Below are positions 1 to 12,295 of a stretch of 64,000 nt of DNA, one piece after another. The translations under genes and the position numbers were made by a program. Numbering within the stretch: the stretch's first letter is position 1; each line of letters starts with the position of its first letter. Origin of the DNA: Lytechinus pictus (lineage: Eukaryota; Echinodermata; Echinoidea; Temnopleuroida; Toxopneustidae); assembly GCF_037042905.1 (NCBI RefSeq), contig NW_026974140.1:17224001-17288000 (forward strand), given 5' to 3'. Below the pieces are notes generated by a model, which did not search any database, was not told where the DNA came from, and saw only the letters and a list, made by a program, of their open reading frames with translations.

Positions 1-1030
1 AAATATTTCTCCCGGGGTTTAACTTTTTACATGCCATTGTATCTCATTACAATATGATTTTTGTTTTTAAGTGTGAATAAAGCTCAGTATTCTACTGTAT
101 GTAAGGAGTTTTAGTGTGTACTAGTGGTTGCTGGTTTTGAATTTTGATATTGCTTACAGAAAAAGATCTTTTTGTAGCCTAAAAAATTACACAACTCGGA
201 TTATGCCATTTTTAATATTGCAATTCTTTTAATATAACTTTTAAAAGAAGTTTAACAAAGCAAACACAAAAATTAAAAAGCATAACTTATACAAATGTAC
301 ACAAAAGTGGAAAGAGGTGTCAAAAGTTGTTTCCTTTAAGAAATATAAAATGAATACAATAACAACATAATTGACATACTTTAGCTACTGAAAGTTTCAT
401 GGGAAATGTAAAATAAACAACTTGTATAGTTTGTCATATTCATATTGATTGAAAGCTATTGTAAACAAATCAATCTTGGAGCACGCTCCATTGTTTCCCT
501 TTACAATAGCTTCTCTTTTTAATCAGTCATAGTGAGATCAACAAAATTTCAAAAGAACGTCTGGTGCACATTGAGACAAGGATATCTTCAATATACATGT
601 ATGACGAAGAAGGATATAGCAGAGATAGTGACATCAATGAGGATGACAGAGAAATTGAAGAATTTGACAATGAAAATGGGGGCCCAAATGTTTATGATAT
701 TTATGTATTTTGAAGCACATGGCATTTTGTTCATATGCTAAAACAAGTTTATGCTCATTAATACATGTACATGTAGGTATTCATGAATATGGTAATTATT
801 GACTTACTTAATGAAGAACATCATATCTAAATTAGATGTATATTTGGGATCTTTTTAGTATTTTATTGTGTTTTTTCCAGCATTTCATGATAACAGACAT
901 GGATAACACCCAAACACAAACATAAACACACACACACTCACACAAATGGTACACACCAGAGCAACCATACTCACCACCTTTGTTTTTATGTTCAAATTTG
1001 ACAATCCCTATAGAAAAGTGAGTGGAAAAT
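1..1030. other. AT-rich non-coding DNA
   Basis: I see no gene here. The stretch is AT-rich, with several TACATGTA tracts and a short CA-rich run near 920-950. The 69-codon open frame near 532-741 has no recognisable motif and is best ignored. Confidence 0.5.
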
Positions 1031-1140
1031 TATATTTCCCGGTATTTCCCGGTGAAAAGTGGTAAATACCGGAAAAAAGCGGTAAATACCGCTTATTTCC
1101 CGGCGTCCGGGAAATAAGCCTCCGAAGCGGGAAATATGCC
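1031..1140. repeat. TTTCCCGG inverted-repeat block
   Basis: TTTCCCGG and GGTAAATACC alternate with their complements over about 110 bp, so the block can fold on itself. For example, TTATTTCCCGG is followed 5 bp later by CCGGGAAATAA. It begins TATTTCCCGG and ends CGGGAAATATG, which resembles a very small inverted-repeat element. It abuts a fragment of the dispersed family F1 described at 59636, so it may have inserted into an old F1 copy. No target duplication is clear. Confidence 0.45.
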
Positions 1141-1145
1141 AACCC

Positions 1146-1232
1146 TGGATGATATAGTAATACTTAACCTTGGTTTTACAGATTTTCTCACGAAATCAGT
1201 GTTTTACTGTGCTACTTTCATTTAGCTTTAAT
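1146..1232 (+). repeat. Dispersed family F1, 3' fragment
   Basis: This sequence (GATGATATAGTAATACTTAACC and on through the TTTTCTCACGAAAT region) matches the 3' part of the fuller F1 copy at 59636-60050, in the same orientation. F1 also occurs at 3360, 35140 and 38965-40265. It has no open frame, and I cannot assign it to a named SINE or MITE family. Confidence 0.6.
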
Positions 1233-2243
1233 ATCCCGCCTTCTCCTACATGTACACAAAGTATGGTCAGAATTAGAGTGGAGTCAAAACGTTTCAACAG
1301 TGTTCAAACGACCGTTAAAAGCATAAATGTTTACCTATTTTTAGTGTAAGGAAGAGTAGATACATGTATTCTTCATTTTACTGACAATTTCAAGGAATGG
1401 AAAATAGATGGCCATTTCGTGGATTTCAAGATGCAAAATAGAATTTCAGCAACTTTTGGTGAAGGTTTTTTTTTTACCCCCGCTGGAAAACCAAATACTA
1501 GTACACCCATTAATTTATTACTTACGTTTTTAATAATTACTCAGGCCTACATGTATCTGATAGATTATTCAATTTAGCACTAAAAATTTGAAGGAGTGCA
1601 TCATTGGCATGCTGAATACAATAAAGTCCCACTCCCCAATCATCCATGATGTAGAGAAAATAGACAAACAAATCATGGAAATTTGAAAGAACAAAATTAA
1701 CCCTCCGAGATGAAAAGTGCAGTAACCTAGCAGTTTCAAAGGTCTCAGCCCTTTTTTCCTGTACATACCAACAAGACAGGCACTGCCGTTCAAGGAAAGT
1801 TTACATGCATCACTCGTTTTGTTTTCTTGTAGATAAGGCTTAGGCTCTGCACATAACAAAAACTTATTCTGATTATGATGATGTGATAATGCAGTAAATC
1901 CTATCATCCATTGACATATTACTTTTATACACTGTAACTGCTACATCAGCTTCATTTCCAGTTTCAGTACAAGCACAAATTTTGATTATTTGGTAACAAA
2001 AAAGGCCCAAGTGGCAAAATGTTCTATTCAATGATCTGTTACAAAACAGCAAGGAAATTTAGTCAACAATAAGAATTACCTAGTTTATGGGATTCCTATT
2101 TCTTTATTATGTAATATGTACATGTCCCTAGTGGAGTTACAAATAAAATTTCTGAACATGCTACACTGATGTAGCTATCTCCTTGCTTTTTGCAAAGTCA
2201 TAGTCCATCCAGGCTGAAAGGCCTATAGTATTAAAGTACATGT
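1233..2243. other. Non-coding DNA, no feature seen
   Basis: No gene, RNA or clear repeat is recognisable. The minus-strand 112-codon open frame at 1569-1907 has no motif, and nothing beside it looks like a splice site that would support an exon. Confidence 0.4.
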
Positions 2244-2711
2244 CCGGGGGGGGGGGGGGGGGCAGTCAAACACATGTATATTGCTGTACACATGCGAGAC
2301 CAAAAAAAAACCTGTTTAAAGGGGTGCTTTTTCAGTTTTGGACGCAGCCTGTGCGTGCACTTGTTTAGGGTATCAAAAACACCAATTTTTTTTTAAAGGG
2401 TGGTTTTGAAAGACTGGTCAACGTTCAGTCGTGGGGTCAAACGTATTTAGGGTATGTTATTTTTCTCCAAAGCTTTTTTTTAAGACTAGCCAAACGTGTT
2501 TAGGGTATGTTTTTCCCCAAGCTTATTCCCCGGCATCATATTGTGGCAACAACTTGTTTAGGGGCCAAAATGTGTAAATAAAGCCAGCGAAAGAATGTGT
2601 TTAGGGGGTTATTTTGCACACAGAGACAAACACGTTTAGGGGGGTGTTTGGAAATAATTTGGTCACACATGTGTACAGCAATACATTTGACTGCCCCCCC
2701 CCCCCCCCCGG
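2244..2711. mobile_element. Inverted-repeat element with poly-G/poly-C ends
   Basis: The left end is CCGG plus a run of about 18 G, then GGCAGTCAAACACATGTATA and a TTGCTGTACACATG segment. The right end is the complement, finishing in a C run and CCGG. The inverted arms span about 55 bp with a few differences. Flanks TACATGT (2237-2243) and TACACGT (2712-2718) could be a 7 bp target duplication with one mismatch, but TACATGT is common here. The interior has several diverged copies of a TGTTTAGGGTATG motif. It is about 468 bp, non-coding, and best described as a MITE. Confidence 0.7.
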
Positions 2712-3359
2712 TACACGTACTCTACAATATTTGGTATAAGAATTATGAGACACAATTTCTCCAGGAAAGATAACACAATATAATTGCTTATAAGACAAAT
2801 GGTCTTAATCGGCCATCTTGTTGCTGTGGGGATGCTCTCAATGGAGTCACATGTTTCGCGCAAAATTTCAATCTGCAGCATAGATCTACATGTACATGGA
2901 GGCATTCTACACACAGTAGCATGCCCAACATGCACACACTCGGCATCAACACAACAATTTATTTCCCTTAAATACTTTCATGGGAAGATCGCTTCGCAAA
3001 AATGGCTCACCTACGCTTAAAATAGTTAAGAACAAGGCAAAGCGGTCTTGAAAACCACATCGCGAGGTGGTTTTCCAATCTGGCTTGGAAGACCACTCAC
3101 ATGTAAGTATGCTTCCGAGACCGCTTCGAGCGTCACCCATTAAAGGTTACAGGTTTCCACTCATCTACATGTAGATGTGAATATGGTGAAATATATCCTA
3201 CCAGCCACTTACTAATGCTTGAGTAATCACTTGTATGCACCTAGAGGCTCCTATACATAAATTACAGCTTAAGTTTACATACATGTACAGTGTACATGTA
3301 ACATGTACACATAGATGTACGCTACGAGCCTACTACAAACCTACAACGATTATTAAAAG
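2712..3359. other. Non-coding DNA, no gene seen
   Basis: Open frames on both strands overlap without any coding character. TACATGTAC tracts cluster near 3280-3320. Nothing else is supported. Confidence 0.4.
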
Positions 3360-4115
3360 ATAAATTATGCCAGTTGTGGTAATGACCTCGAAATTGGAAC
3401 AGAATCCAATAAAATTACCATCCAAGTGTTTGTATAGTCCAATATGTGTTATTTAGGAAGAAAATGTTGCATAGCCGGCCCTTGCCCCCCCCCCCCCCTT
3501 TTGAAAGCGAGGACCTTTTTTTTTTGCTTGTCAATTTTTCCTGGGGAAAATGTGTCCCCCCCTTTGGAAAATCCTGGATCCGCCCGTGAGCATAAGCACA
3601 ACATTTCATAAAATTGTATTTTTCCAAGCAATATTAATACACTACCACCCATGCGCCATTCTTTGTTTAATCTGAAGTCAGAGTTATTGGTTTTTAGCTA
3701 AGATTTCATGATTTCACAAAGTGAAGTTATTAATTATCAGGGCCCTGTCTTACAAAGAGTTACGACTGATCTAATTAATCGTAACTATGGAAATCCATCA
3801 GTGTCACAATTTCTTCCACAGGAAATTTGTAAAATGTCCTACTGTATGTAAACAAAGGAGAACACACCAAATTGTCAAGAAATCAATGAAATTATGGATA
3901 TACATTCATATCTAGAAAATTCTTTGAACAAACAAGCATTTTATATGTTGACATTGCTGGCCGTTCATAGTTGCGATTGATCAGATCAATCGCAACTCTT
4001 TGTAAGACGGGGCCCAGATCTGCATCTATGATTATGTGGCCACAATTAACTTTGATTTGAAGACTTTCTCATGAAATAATTATTTGCTGCAAAGTTTATT
4101 TTACCTTTAAGGTAC
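3360..4115 (+). repeat. Dispersed family F1 copy with two insertions
   Basis: The pieces 3360-3470, about 3594-3740 and 4015-4115 line up in order with the F1 copies at 35140 and 59636. Shared landmarks include GGTAATGACCTCG, ACAGAATCCAAT, the ATTTCATGATTT region and the AGACTTTCTCATGAAAT region. The first gap, about 3472-3593, holds a C-rich segment ending GGATCCGCCCGTGA, a common non-autonomous hAT-like end. A GCATA repeat on both sides may be its target duplication. The second gap is the MITE at 3741-4014. Confidence 0.65.
3741..4014. mobile_element. 274 bp MITE, GGCCCYGTCTTACAAAGAG ends, CAG duplication
   Basis: The left end GGCCCTGTCTTACAAAGAGT and the complement of the right end GGCCCCGTCTTACAAAGAGT match over about 20 bp. 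Each arm carries a further internal hairpin built on GATTGATC/GATCAATC. A CAG triplet lies directly outside both ends (3738-3740 and 4015-4017). A second copy in opposite orientation lies at 39746-40016. A 3 bp CAG/CWG-like duplication fits some PIF/Harbinger relatives, but this family assignment is an inference. No coding capacity. Confidence 0.85.
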
Positions 4116-4544
4116 TGAAATATACCTCAACTGAAAAAAAATGCTCCTTCATATTGCAAATATTCTTGCATTTAAGGGAGATCGGGGTCAGTTGGAACGT
4201 GGGATAAGTTGAAACATTGTAATTTTCTTTAACGCCTTTAAATAAATGTATGCAATACTGCCCTCAATGTATTGCCATTATCAGCAACCATCCACCATAT
4301 TACAGACAACACATGTACAACAAGCCTGGTGAAGTTAGAAAGGAATCTTTTTTTTTTTCACCTGAGCATTTTTTTTTCTCTTTGAGAAATGTTTTTATTA
4401 TCTCAGAGAAGTTTTTAGATCAAGTTGGCCAGTTCGGGGGTGTAATAGACACTTATACCAAGCTACAAAATAAGGTTATTAATTATATATCATATCATTT
4501 GTTAAATAAATTAAGCTTTGAAATTTCATAATTTTCAAGCTGAA
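4116..4544. other. Non-coding DNA, no feature seen
   Basis: AT-rich with T tracts. The 93-codon plus-strand open frame has no recognisable motif. Confidence 0.4.
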
Positions 4545-5660
4545 GAATGAGGTGGAGGAAGGTGGGGTAGAAGAGGTTGAGGAGCAGGATGAATAGGAGG
4601 AAGAAGAAAATAAGAGATGAACAACAGGGAGAGTGAGAACAAGAAGGGGAAGAAGGAGGGGGAGTGGGAGGAGGAGGTGGTGGTGAAGTCTGCAAGCACA
4701 CGCTCATATCTGACACTTTAACCAATAACAGGTCTAGAGTGTAAAAGACTAGGCGCCAAAGACTGTCTGTACATGTAGAGCCAGCCACAGTACATGTATA
4801 GTGAATCTAGTCTCACTACTTCAGACTCTGCATTATGCAGTATGTGAATTGTGAAAACCAAGGGTATGTGCCTGCAGGCTAGTGATGGTGGTGGTGGAAG
4901 AGGAGGAGGAAAAAAGAGAAGAAAAAAAATAAGACAATAGCAACAAAGAAGATGAACAGCAGCGAGAATAAGGAGGAGGAGAAGGAGTGCAAGAAGGAAG
5001 AGGAGGGGAGGTGAAAAAGGAAGAGATGAAAACAGAATCAGGTATAGGCAACAAAAGAGATGAAGAGCAGGGAGAATAAGAAGGAGAAGAAGGCGGAGGA
5101 GTGGGAGAAGGAAGAGGAGGGGAGGTGAAAGAGGAAGAGAAGAAAACAGAATCAGGTATAGGCAACAAAAGAGATGAAGAGCAGGGAGAATAAGAAGAAG
5201 AAGGCGGAGGAGAAGGAGGAAGAGGAGGGGAGGTGAAAGAGGAAGAGACGAAAACAGAATCAGGTATAGGCAACAAAAGAGATGAAGAGCAGGGAGAATA
5301 AGAAGGAGAAGAAGAAGGCGGAGGAGTGGGAGTGGGAGAAGGAGGAAGAGGAGGGGAGGTGAAAGAGGAAGAGACAAAAACAGAATCAGATATAGGAAAC
5401 AAAAGAGATGAAGAGCAGGGAGAATAAGTATGAATAGAGTTGAGGAGAAGGAGGAGGTGGTGGTGATGGTGCTGGTGGTTGAGGAGGAGGAAAAGTAAAA
5501 AAAAAAAATAAGACATTGGCAGCAAAGGATATAAACAACAGGGAGAATGAGGCAGAGGAGTAGGAGGAGGGCATGATGGTTGTGTTGGTGGTGGAGGAGG
5601 AAGAGAAGAAAAAAATAAGACATTGGCAAATGAGAAGATCGATAACAATGAGAATGAGAA
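4545..5660. repeat. Polypurine (GGA/GAA) minisatellite
   Basis: The + strand is almost entirely purine, with a strongly repeated unit. The landmark GGTATAGGCAACAAAAGAGA recurs at 5041, 5155 and 5262, with a variant near 5386, giving unit lengths of about 107-126 bp. More diverged units extend to about 4545 and 5660 (landmarks GACAATAGCAACAAAG near 4932 and GACATTGGCAGCAAAG near 5514). Lack of stops in a polypyrimidine strand produces several long minus-strand open frames (up to 303 codons, Leu/Pro/Ser only). These are artefacts. Long mirror-like polypurine tracts can form triplex (H-DNA) structures. Confidence 0.9.
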
Positions 5661-6526
5661 GAGAAATAGACAAAGAATTAAAAACCTGCAAAATCTGTTT
5701 CTAACATACACATTAAGTACATTCAGATCCCCAATATCTTTTCCAAATCTTGTACTTCTACACTAACTGACAAAAAAATAATTGACAACAAACCCCTCAG
5801 CATATATGTAATACTCAGAAGAATTTACCTACCTGTAATACAGTGTGTAGCAACTGGTTGTATACACCACTCTTTGGTAGAAATCCCTCTTTAGTTCTCT
5901 TCAATCAAAGATGGCAATCAGCTTCAATGAGATGCAGGTAATCTATCAATCGTAATGTGATTTGTGCGATTCCGGTGATCAGCCCATGATGATCAGCAAA
6001 CAGTATTAGAGCCAAAATGGCTGAAAGAAGAAAGAAATGTTCAATCAAAATTATTGTATTTGGTAGACTCTATATCACCATGCAACCAAAATTCTTAGGA
6101 AAATTTTACTTGATGGATTAAAATACAGGGATGGGTAATTCTGCAAGAAACATCCTGCATGAAGGGAGTAGATTAATAAGAAGAGAAGAGGAAATTCATC
6201 GCACATGTAGTGATACAAAAATATACCTAATGGTACTGAACACACCCAAAGAGACAAGAGGCTTCAATCAGCAATTATGACAGCGTATTTAAAAAGACCC
6301 TTTCAAAACATATGGACATTGGACAAATCAAAACTTTATTTAATAGAGTGCTTGCCAATACAACTTTGCGTTTTCACTGCCCCCTACATACAGTATACAT
6401 GTTTGTAGTACTTCCCTAGTGGACAAAATTTAAGCAGTCATATGAAATGACTATGTGAGACTATCAAAGCTCTATAATAGTATCCTCTCCATAGTTGTTT
6501 GTGGGCAGGTCCAAGCTATTTGACTT
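5661..6526. other. Non-coding DNA, no feature seen
   Basis: No gene or recognisable repeat up to the first box of the array that begins at 6527. Confidence 0.4.
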
Positions 6527-9500
6527 GTGACGTACGAGACATTTAGAGGCTTTAAAGTTGTGTAACATAAAAAATGAATGCATAACAGAGAATCTTTTAT
6601 GGATTTTGGAAGGCCAGTCGTGCCCTCTTTATTCATTAAAAAAATTAGTGATCTACAATTCCACTAACGATGTAATATTTTAATTAATATGCACTGTGAC
6701 GTACGGGACCAGACAAAAGCTGATTTTTTTTTTGAAAAAAAGTTTGTCATTAAAACTCTGTGAATTGGAATAAGCTGGAAATCTCTCATTTTCATGTGTT
6801 CATCTTGTATCTTATCAAGTTTCATTAGCCACGAATGAAATGATAGAACTCATTGATGTTATTATGTAATAGCTCGAAATATAAACATCCTGTGACGTAT
6901 GGGACATGTGACGTATGGGACATTTGTCCATGTGTAAAACGAATGGGGAAAGTGAAATTTCATCAAAATTTATAATTAACTGGATGTAATCCAAAGTAAG
7001 TTAAGTTTTACATGGATTATCATGATTGATATATATATTTCTTTAATAGCATACACTGGAACAAAACATAGCAAACACTTTACAACCTTCTAAGTATTAT
7101 GAAAGATGTCTCGCAAATAATTCCATGTGTTAAACGAATGGGGAAAAGAAATTTCATCAAAATTTATAATTAACTGGATGTAAAGCAAAGTAAGTAAATT
7201 TTACATGGATTATTATGATTGATATATATTTCTATTATAGTATATGATTAAACAAAACATGAACAAACTTTATGACCTTATAATTATGAAAGATTTAATT
7301 AATAACTTAATTAATTAATAATAATTAATGTTATTTATTACAAATCATAACTTTATTATCAGCCTTTACCAATATTCAACCACTGATATAATATTATTTA
7401 TCCCAATTTACAATATCTTTGCTCCTTATTGAAAAATAACCCTAATTAGAATTACATAGAAATCCTATGGTGTGTCCCATACGTCACACATTTGTCCCGT
7501 ACGTCACAAAGCTTAATTAGCTGATATAATTAAACATAAAATTAATTCAGTAAATTCAATTTAATTTTTGGATGTATAGTAATATAAATTAGAACTCTCC
7601 AAAGTGTGAAGAAAACTGTTCAACTTTTTCTTAATTACAATCTAAAATATGCTAAATTGTGACGTACGGGACACTGCCTGTTGGACACCAGATAATTAAC
7701 TTCACTAATTAATTTTCAAATCGTTTTTTTTCTCAAATGTTTGCATGAACTTAGCACAAGTCCCCACAGAAATATTTTCAAATATATAATTTGCATTATC
7801 TGCAGATCAAAAAATGTGATGTCCCGTACGTCACGCCAATTAATGATTTCTTGGAATCGTGACCTTGGCATTCATTAAAAAAATATAGGGCAAAAAACTT
7901 CAGAGTATAAGCTTTAAAATGACATACAATATGTTAGATTTAGGCAAAGATTTAATTTTGGCTTCAGAGGGGACAATAGCTTGGACCTGCCCTTGTACAA
8001 CATACAGTACATCATCTAACATGTACATGTATGCAAAGATAAATACTGATGGGTGTTTCATAACAGCTGTTTGTAAGTTACATGTAAGTGAGACTTTAAA
8101 TAAATTAATGCTTCAGGCTGATTCCATACGTGTCGTACGGGACATTTAGAGAACATTTGACAGTTTTTTGACATGAAAAACAAAAAATATTCCACTAACT
8201 AAAGGTGATCATCAAGTATTACCAGAGTGTTAGAAAAACCAAGACTTAACATGACTTGAATTCACATCCTGTATAATACAGATTTAAAATAGTAATGTGT
8301 CGTACGGACGCAGAAAAAGTGGCTTTTTTAGAAACCTCAAGTTTGTACTCAAAAGTCTGTGAGTTGGACAGATAATTTTTATAGAAACTGAACTCAAATT
8401 GATATTCAATTACCCAAGAACAAACACAAAAAATAAACATTCATGAATACATAAAGCAAATTGCAATTTTCGAGAACATTGTGGCGTACGGGACACTCAA
8501 AATGTGTCGTACGGGACATCTCTAAATTGAAGCCAAACTTTCTTACTTTATGTCTCTTTGACTTCTTCAATCACTTTATTTGGCTGATGATAATGATAAT
8601 CCTATCAAACTAAAGACATTCAATATTTTAGAAACCGCTATTGGCTGAATATTTCTGTCAATTATCATAAACAAAATAATGTGTCGTACGGGACACTTGT
8701 GTGTCGTACTGGTCACTTGTGTGTTGTACAGGCACTTGCGTGTTGTACTCGGCAGCCTGAATAAAACAATGAACTTTTTATCAATCAGAAGGGGAGCATT
8801 GCCCCTAAATTCTTCCTTTTTAATGAAAAGTCTTTTATTAAGTAGTCATTCAGGACAATATGGTCAATTCCAGCGTAACGGACATGACGTTCAGACAAAT
8901 TTTTGTAATTCAAAGGTTCATACAGTAGAATTAGCAGTCTTTTGAGAATTGTTACTAAGCTTATCAGACACATTTAAGTATCAGTTACATACACATAAAA
9001 TTTCAAATCGTTTCGTTGAACAGTTGCAGAGAAATTGCACTCTTTGTGAGCGTAACGGACATGACACGAAATGGACGAAGCATTTTTACCTCCTATTGCT
9101 TATCAAAATTCCTGTGAATTCTTAGATTGCATGCACCTGATGTTGGTGTTAATTTAACCTTAAGATCATGCTCTATCCATAAAATGGTGTTTAACAACAG
9201 TTTTGCAGTGCATTCTGTATTTATAGCTCAAAATGTAGCGTAACGGACATGACACACGAAGCGTAACGGACATGACAGTTTCGTCCACTTTTTGTAAGCG
9301 AATATAATTATTTTATTACAAGATATGGTACAAGTCTAATTGTTTACATGTTAAGGCTAGAGGTTAAAGACACACATCATAACTGGTAATCTGTAATATC
9401 TCCTATTATTTTGCAATTTGAGAGGGGGGCTTTTTGTACAATATTTATCAAACAAAAAAAATTTTAGAAAAATTTATTTTACACCAGTTAACAACAGTTA

Positions 9501-9623
9501 ATGAGTATTTTCCAGTTACTACCATCCGCCACACCTAATTAAAGGAGAAAAAGTTGATAGTAAAGATTATTTTTTATTCATGGCTTACTATTTGATAATA
9601 TACACTAGCGTAACGGACATGAC
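6527..9623. repeat. Conserved-box array, left half (boxes A, B, C)
   Basis: A 15-16 bp box recurs in otherwise diverged AT-rich DNA. Version A, GTGACGTACGGGACA (or TATGGG), is at 6527, 6696, 6892 and 6908 (+), 7473 and 7493 (-), 7659 (+), 7820 (-). Version B, GTGTCGTACGGGACA, is at 8130, 8297, 8481, 8504 and 8681 with decayed copies at 8701-8750. Version C, GCGTAACGGACATGAC, is at 8873, 9050, 9238, 9261 and 9608. Singles sit about 160-195 bp apart, and doublets are 16-23 bp apart. Positions 6527/6696/6892/6908 match 8130/8297/8481/8504 at an offset near 1.6 kb. Some intervening sequence is also shared (for example CTGTGAATTGGA near 6760 and CTGTGAGTTGGA near 8360), so the array seems to come from an old higher-order tandem repeat. 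Function unknown. Confidence 0.85.
6926..7290 (+). repeat. Local tandem duplication inside the box array
   Basis: Two adjacent copies of about 190 bp start near 6926 and 7120. Both contain AACGAATGGGGAAA, then a shared TTTCATCAAAATTTATAATT block, AACTGGATGTAA, TTTTACATGGATTAT and GATTGATATATAT in the same order. They differ by scattered substitutions and small indels. Neither copy carries the conserved box, which explains the unusually long box-free interval 6923-7472. Confidence 0.85.
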
Positions 9624-10081
9624 ACCCTTATGAAGTGAACTTCATCAGCACTTCTTAGTTTCAAAATGAAAGAAATATGAATAATGAATGTAATTATGTA
9701 ACAGCAAAGTACCTTATACTAACATTCTTAAGAAAAATATTTAGATATTATTGGCAGGTATCATTAATTTAATAGCTATAGCCTACATGATAATTTTATA
9801 TAGAATACAATGTTTAACATACCACTACGGCACACTGAGAAGACCAAGTCTCATTTTTTGTGAGAAGAAAACAAAATATACCAGACCTGTATGATCCAAG
9901 ATGAACATATTATGAAATGTATTTTATGATAAAGAATATGTACTAGTATTAATGTCAGTTTTAAGATTTAAAAAAAATGATATTAAAAAGTATTTTAAAA
10001 TTTGATAGCAGTACCTGTAAACCAGTCTTTCATTATCGATTGTGTATGAGTTGAAAGGTAATATCGGAATGTTTGTATATC
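9624..10081. other. AT-rich spacer, no feature seen
   Basis: No box, gene or repeat is recognised between the last left-hand box C and the hAT-like element. Confidence 0.4.
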
Positions 10082-10088
10082 GCTTCTG

Positions 10089-11512
10089 CAAGGCTCGACA
10101 TTAGCGGTGGCCCGGTGGCCCAGGGCCACCAAAAATTCACCTCGGGCAACCATTATTGATAAAATGTTAAGTTTTGGTGGCCCGAATCGGGCAACCAATA
10201 ATTTTCAAAGTAGCGCAATTTTTCTCCCAATTTTGCACGCATTTATCAACTTTCTACAGCTCAAATTGCAAGCCAGTTCGTCATGCGCCTTTTTTGTTGA
10301 TCTACACACAAATACACACACACACAGTTTGCATATTAGGCCTACAGCTATAGCATACAGTAGCTATTATCCAGCCAGCCGCGCCGGCCGGCTGGCGTGA
10401 GCTTTGCATGAAGCCACTGCATACAGCTAGCTGTGCTCTAGATCTAGCTCAGCCTATTCAGACTCAGGGAGCTGCGATAAAAAATGTTGCTGCTGAGAAA
10501 TCTTCCACAGAACTTTGAAAATCTAAGTCAAAGTCACCTTTTACACCGATGAAATGAAATTCTACAGTCTATATTACGAAAATCTGGTGTACCTTGATTA
10601 TTTGCAAGTATTAAGAAGAGGAATTATGACCTCTCTTTTGACTAAAAAAGACCGATTTCCTCATGAATTAATACACATAAAAACACATAGGCAAGTACAT
10701 CACAGTCCCACGTGTGCATTTGTATGTATGTTGATACTTGGTTTCTTTCGAAGCTGTGTATTTTCTAGCCTTAAACAAACAGACAGTTTCTTTCTTTCTT
10801 GTTTATATAAATGACTTCTTAAACCACTCTTGAGAAAGTAAATACTTTGGGAAGGCATTTCATTGATATGAAATGTGATTTTTTTTCCAACATTTTGGCG
10901 AATATAGGGAAGGACTTTTCTCACACTTTTTTTCCAATATAGTTTTTTCCGTTTTCTTTTTTTTTCTTTCATTTTTTTTTGACAGTGGTTAAACCATTTA
11001 TACCCCTTCCCATTGAATATGCCTGATTAAAAAATATGTTTCTACTGAAAATAAAATAATACAAACTAAAGGATATAAAAATAGAAATGTGCCATTCCCA
11101 AAAGGTAAGTGAAAATTATATGCTTGGCTTTTAATTATATTCCAGTCAGAATAGACTGTTGCCACAGCTGTTGAAAATATATGTAATGGCTTCTTCCTCC
11201 TCAGGAGGACGACAAGAACACACTTGTCGATACGTCGAGATTGGGTGGTCCTTTTCAGGACCAACATATGCCCAAGAAAGATACATGGTGTACCGTGAAA
11301 CCTACTACACTAAGATGTATAAAGTGAAAGGAACTTAGTGGTAGTGGCTGCAGAATTAATATTTCAGAAGTTTGTTTTATTCATTTTTATTAATGTTTTT
11401 CTTTATATTTTTCGGGCCACCAAACTTTAATATCGGGCCACCAAAAAAAATTATTTGATGGTTTTGGTGGCCCGAACGGGCCACCACCAAAAAAAGTTAA
11501 TGTGGAGCCTTG
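10089..11512. mobile_element. Non-autonomous hAT-like element, CAAGGCTC ends
   Basis: The left end CAAGGCTCGACATTA and the complement of the right end CAAGGCTCCACATTAA form the terminal inverted repeat. GCTTCTG lies immediately outside both ends (10082-10088 and 11513-11519), a 7 bp perfect duplication (8 bp if one end base has mutated). The ends match the hAT rule Y-A-R-N-G (CAAGG). Subterminal DNA at both ends is built from GGTGGCCCG/CGGGCCACC repeats in both orientations. No transposase frame is visible in the 1424 bp. It sits in the box-free centre of the conserved-box array. Confidence 0.85.
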
Positions 11513-11519
11513 GCTTCTG

Positions 11520-12295
11520 AGATTTTTTTTCATTCAAAATAAATATCATCCTGAGTATAATCATCCTTTCATCAAATCTTGGATGTTCTAAATCTTACGA
11601 TCTTGCTTGCTGACAAATGTGGCTGTATCTAATTTTGTTGCATTGTCCCTGCTGCTTGTGTACAAATGAAGATACATGTACATCATTCAAATCGTGATAT
11701 TGGCTGAACAAAATACTATGATGACATAATTTATTGATCGCGCCACATTCCTTCCACAGCCCCTTTGCTTTGTGATAATGCAAAGAAGTGCCACTGTAGA
11801 TTCATGGATTCATAGAGCTACATCATGTAACACAGATATCTGAATACAGACTTGTTTTTAAATGTGAGCCCGTGCCATCACTAAAGAAGTAGAGGTTGGT
11901 GAAAGTCAGATACTTTGAAGCAATATCATCAATGATCTCATGAATTCACAAGTTGGAGTTTTATCATGCTCCAAACTGTCAGTGCAAACACCTAAGATAA
12001 TCAATTGTATTGTTCAAACACAAATGATGCAGATTGTGATCTGAGTATGTTGCCAGATCTAGCTGCATTTTAATATCCTAATATTATGTGGCATACCGTT
12101 AATTCTCTGAAAAATATACCAGAACAAGAGCTGAACTTTCATCATTCACCAACTTCTAAAAATAGCTTGAATGACATGCAGATTCTAGGAGTTATTACAT
12201 CCAGCTATCCTCAAGCAATTGAGACTGACCTCAGTCTGTGACACTGAGCCTAATATTTTGCTTTTGTGAATGCTGCCTTTTGTCATATATAAGGC
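11520..12295. other. Non-coding DNA, no feature seen
   Basis: No gene, box or repeat recognised between the hAT-like element and the right half of the box array. Confidence 0.4.

Noticed and set aside
4718..5711. Long minus-strand open frames of 292 and 303 codons, and two smaller ones
   Set aside because: They are Leu/Pro/Ser-only translations of a polypyrimidine repeat strand, where stops are rare by composition. Several frames are open at once.
8679..8945. 88-codon frame starting with repeated Cys/Val/Leu residues
   Set aside because: It is a translation of clustered copies of box B, with no support as a gene.
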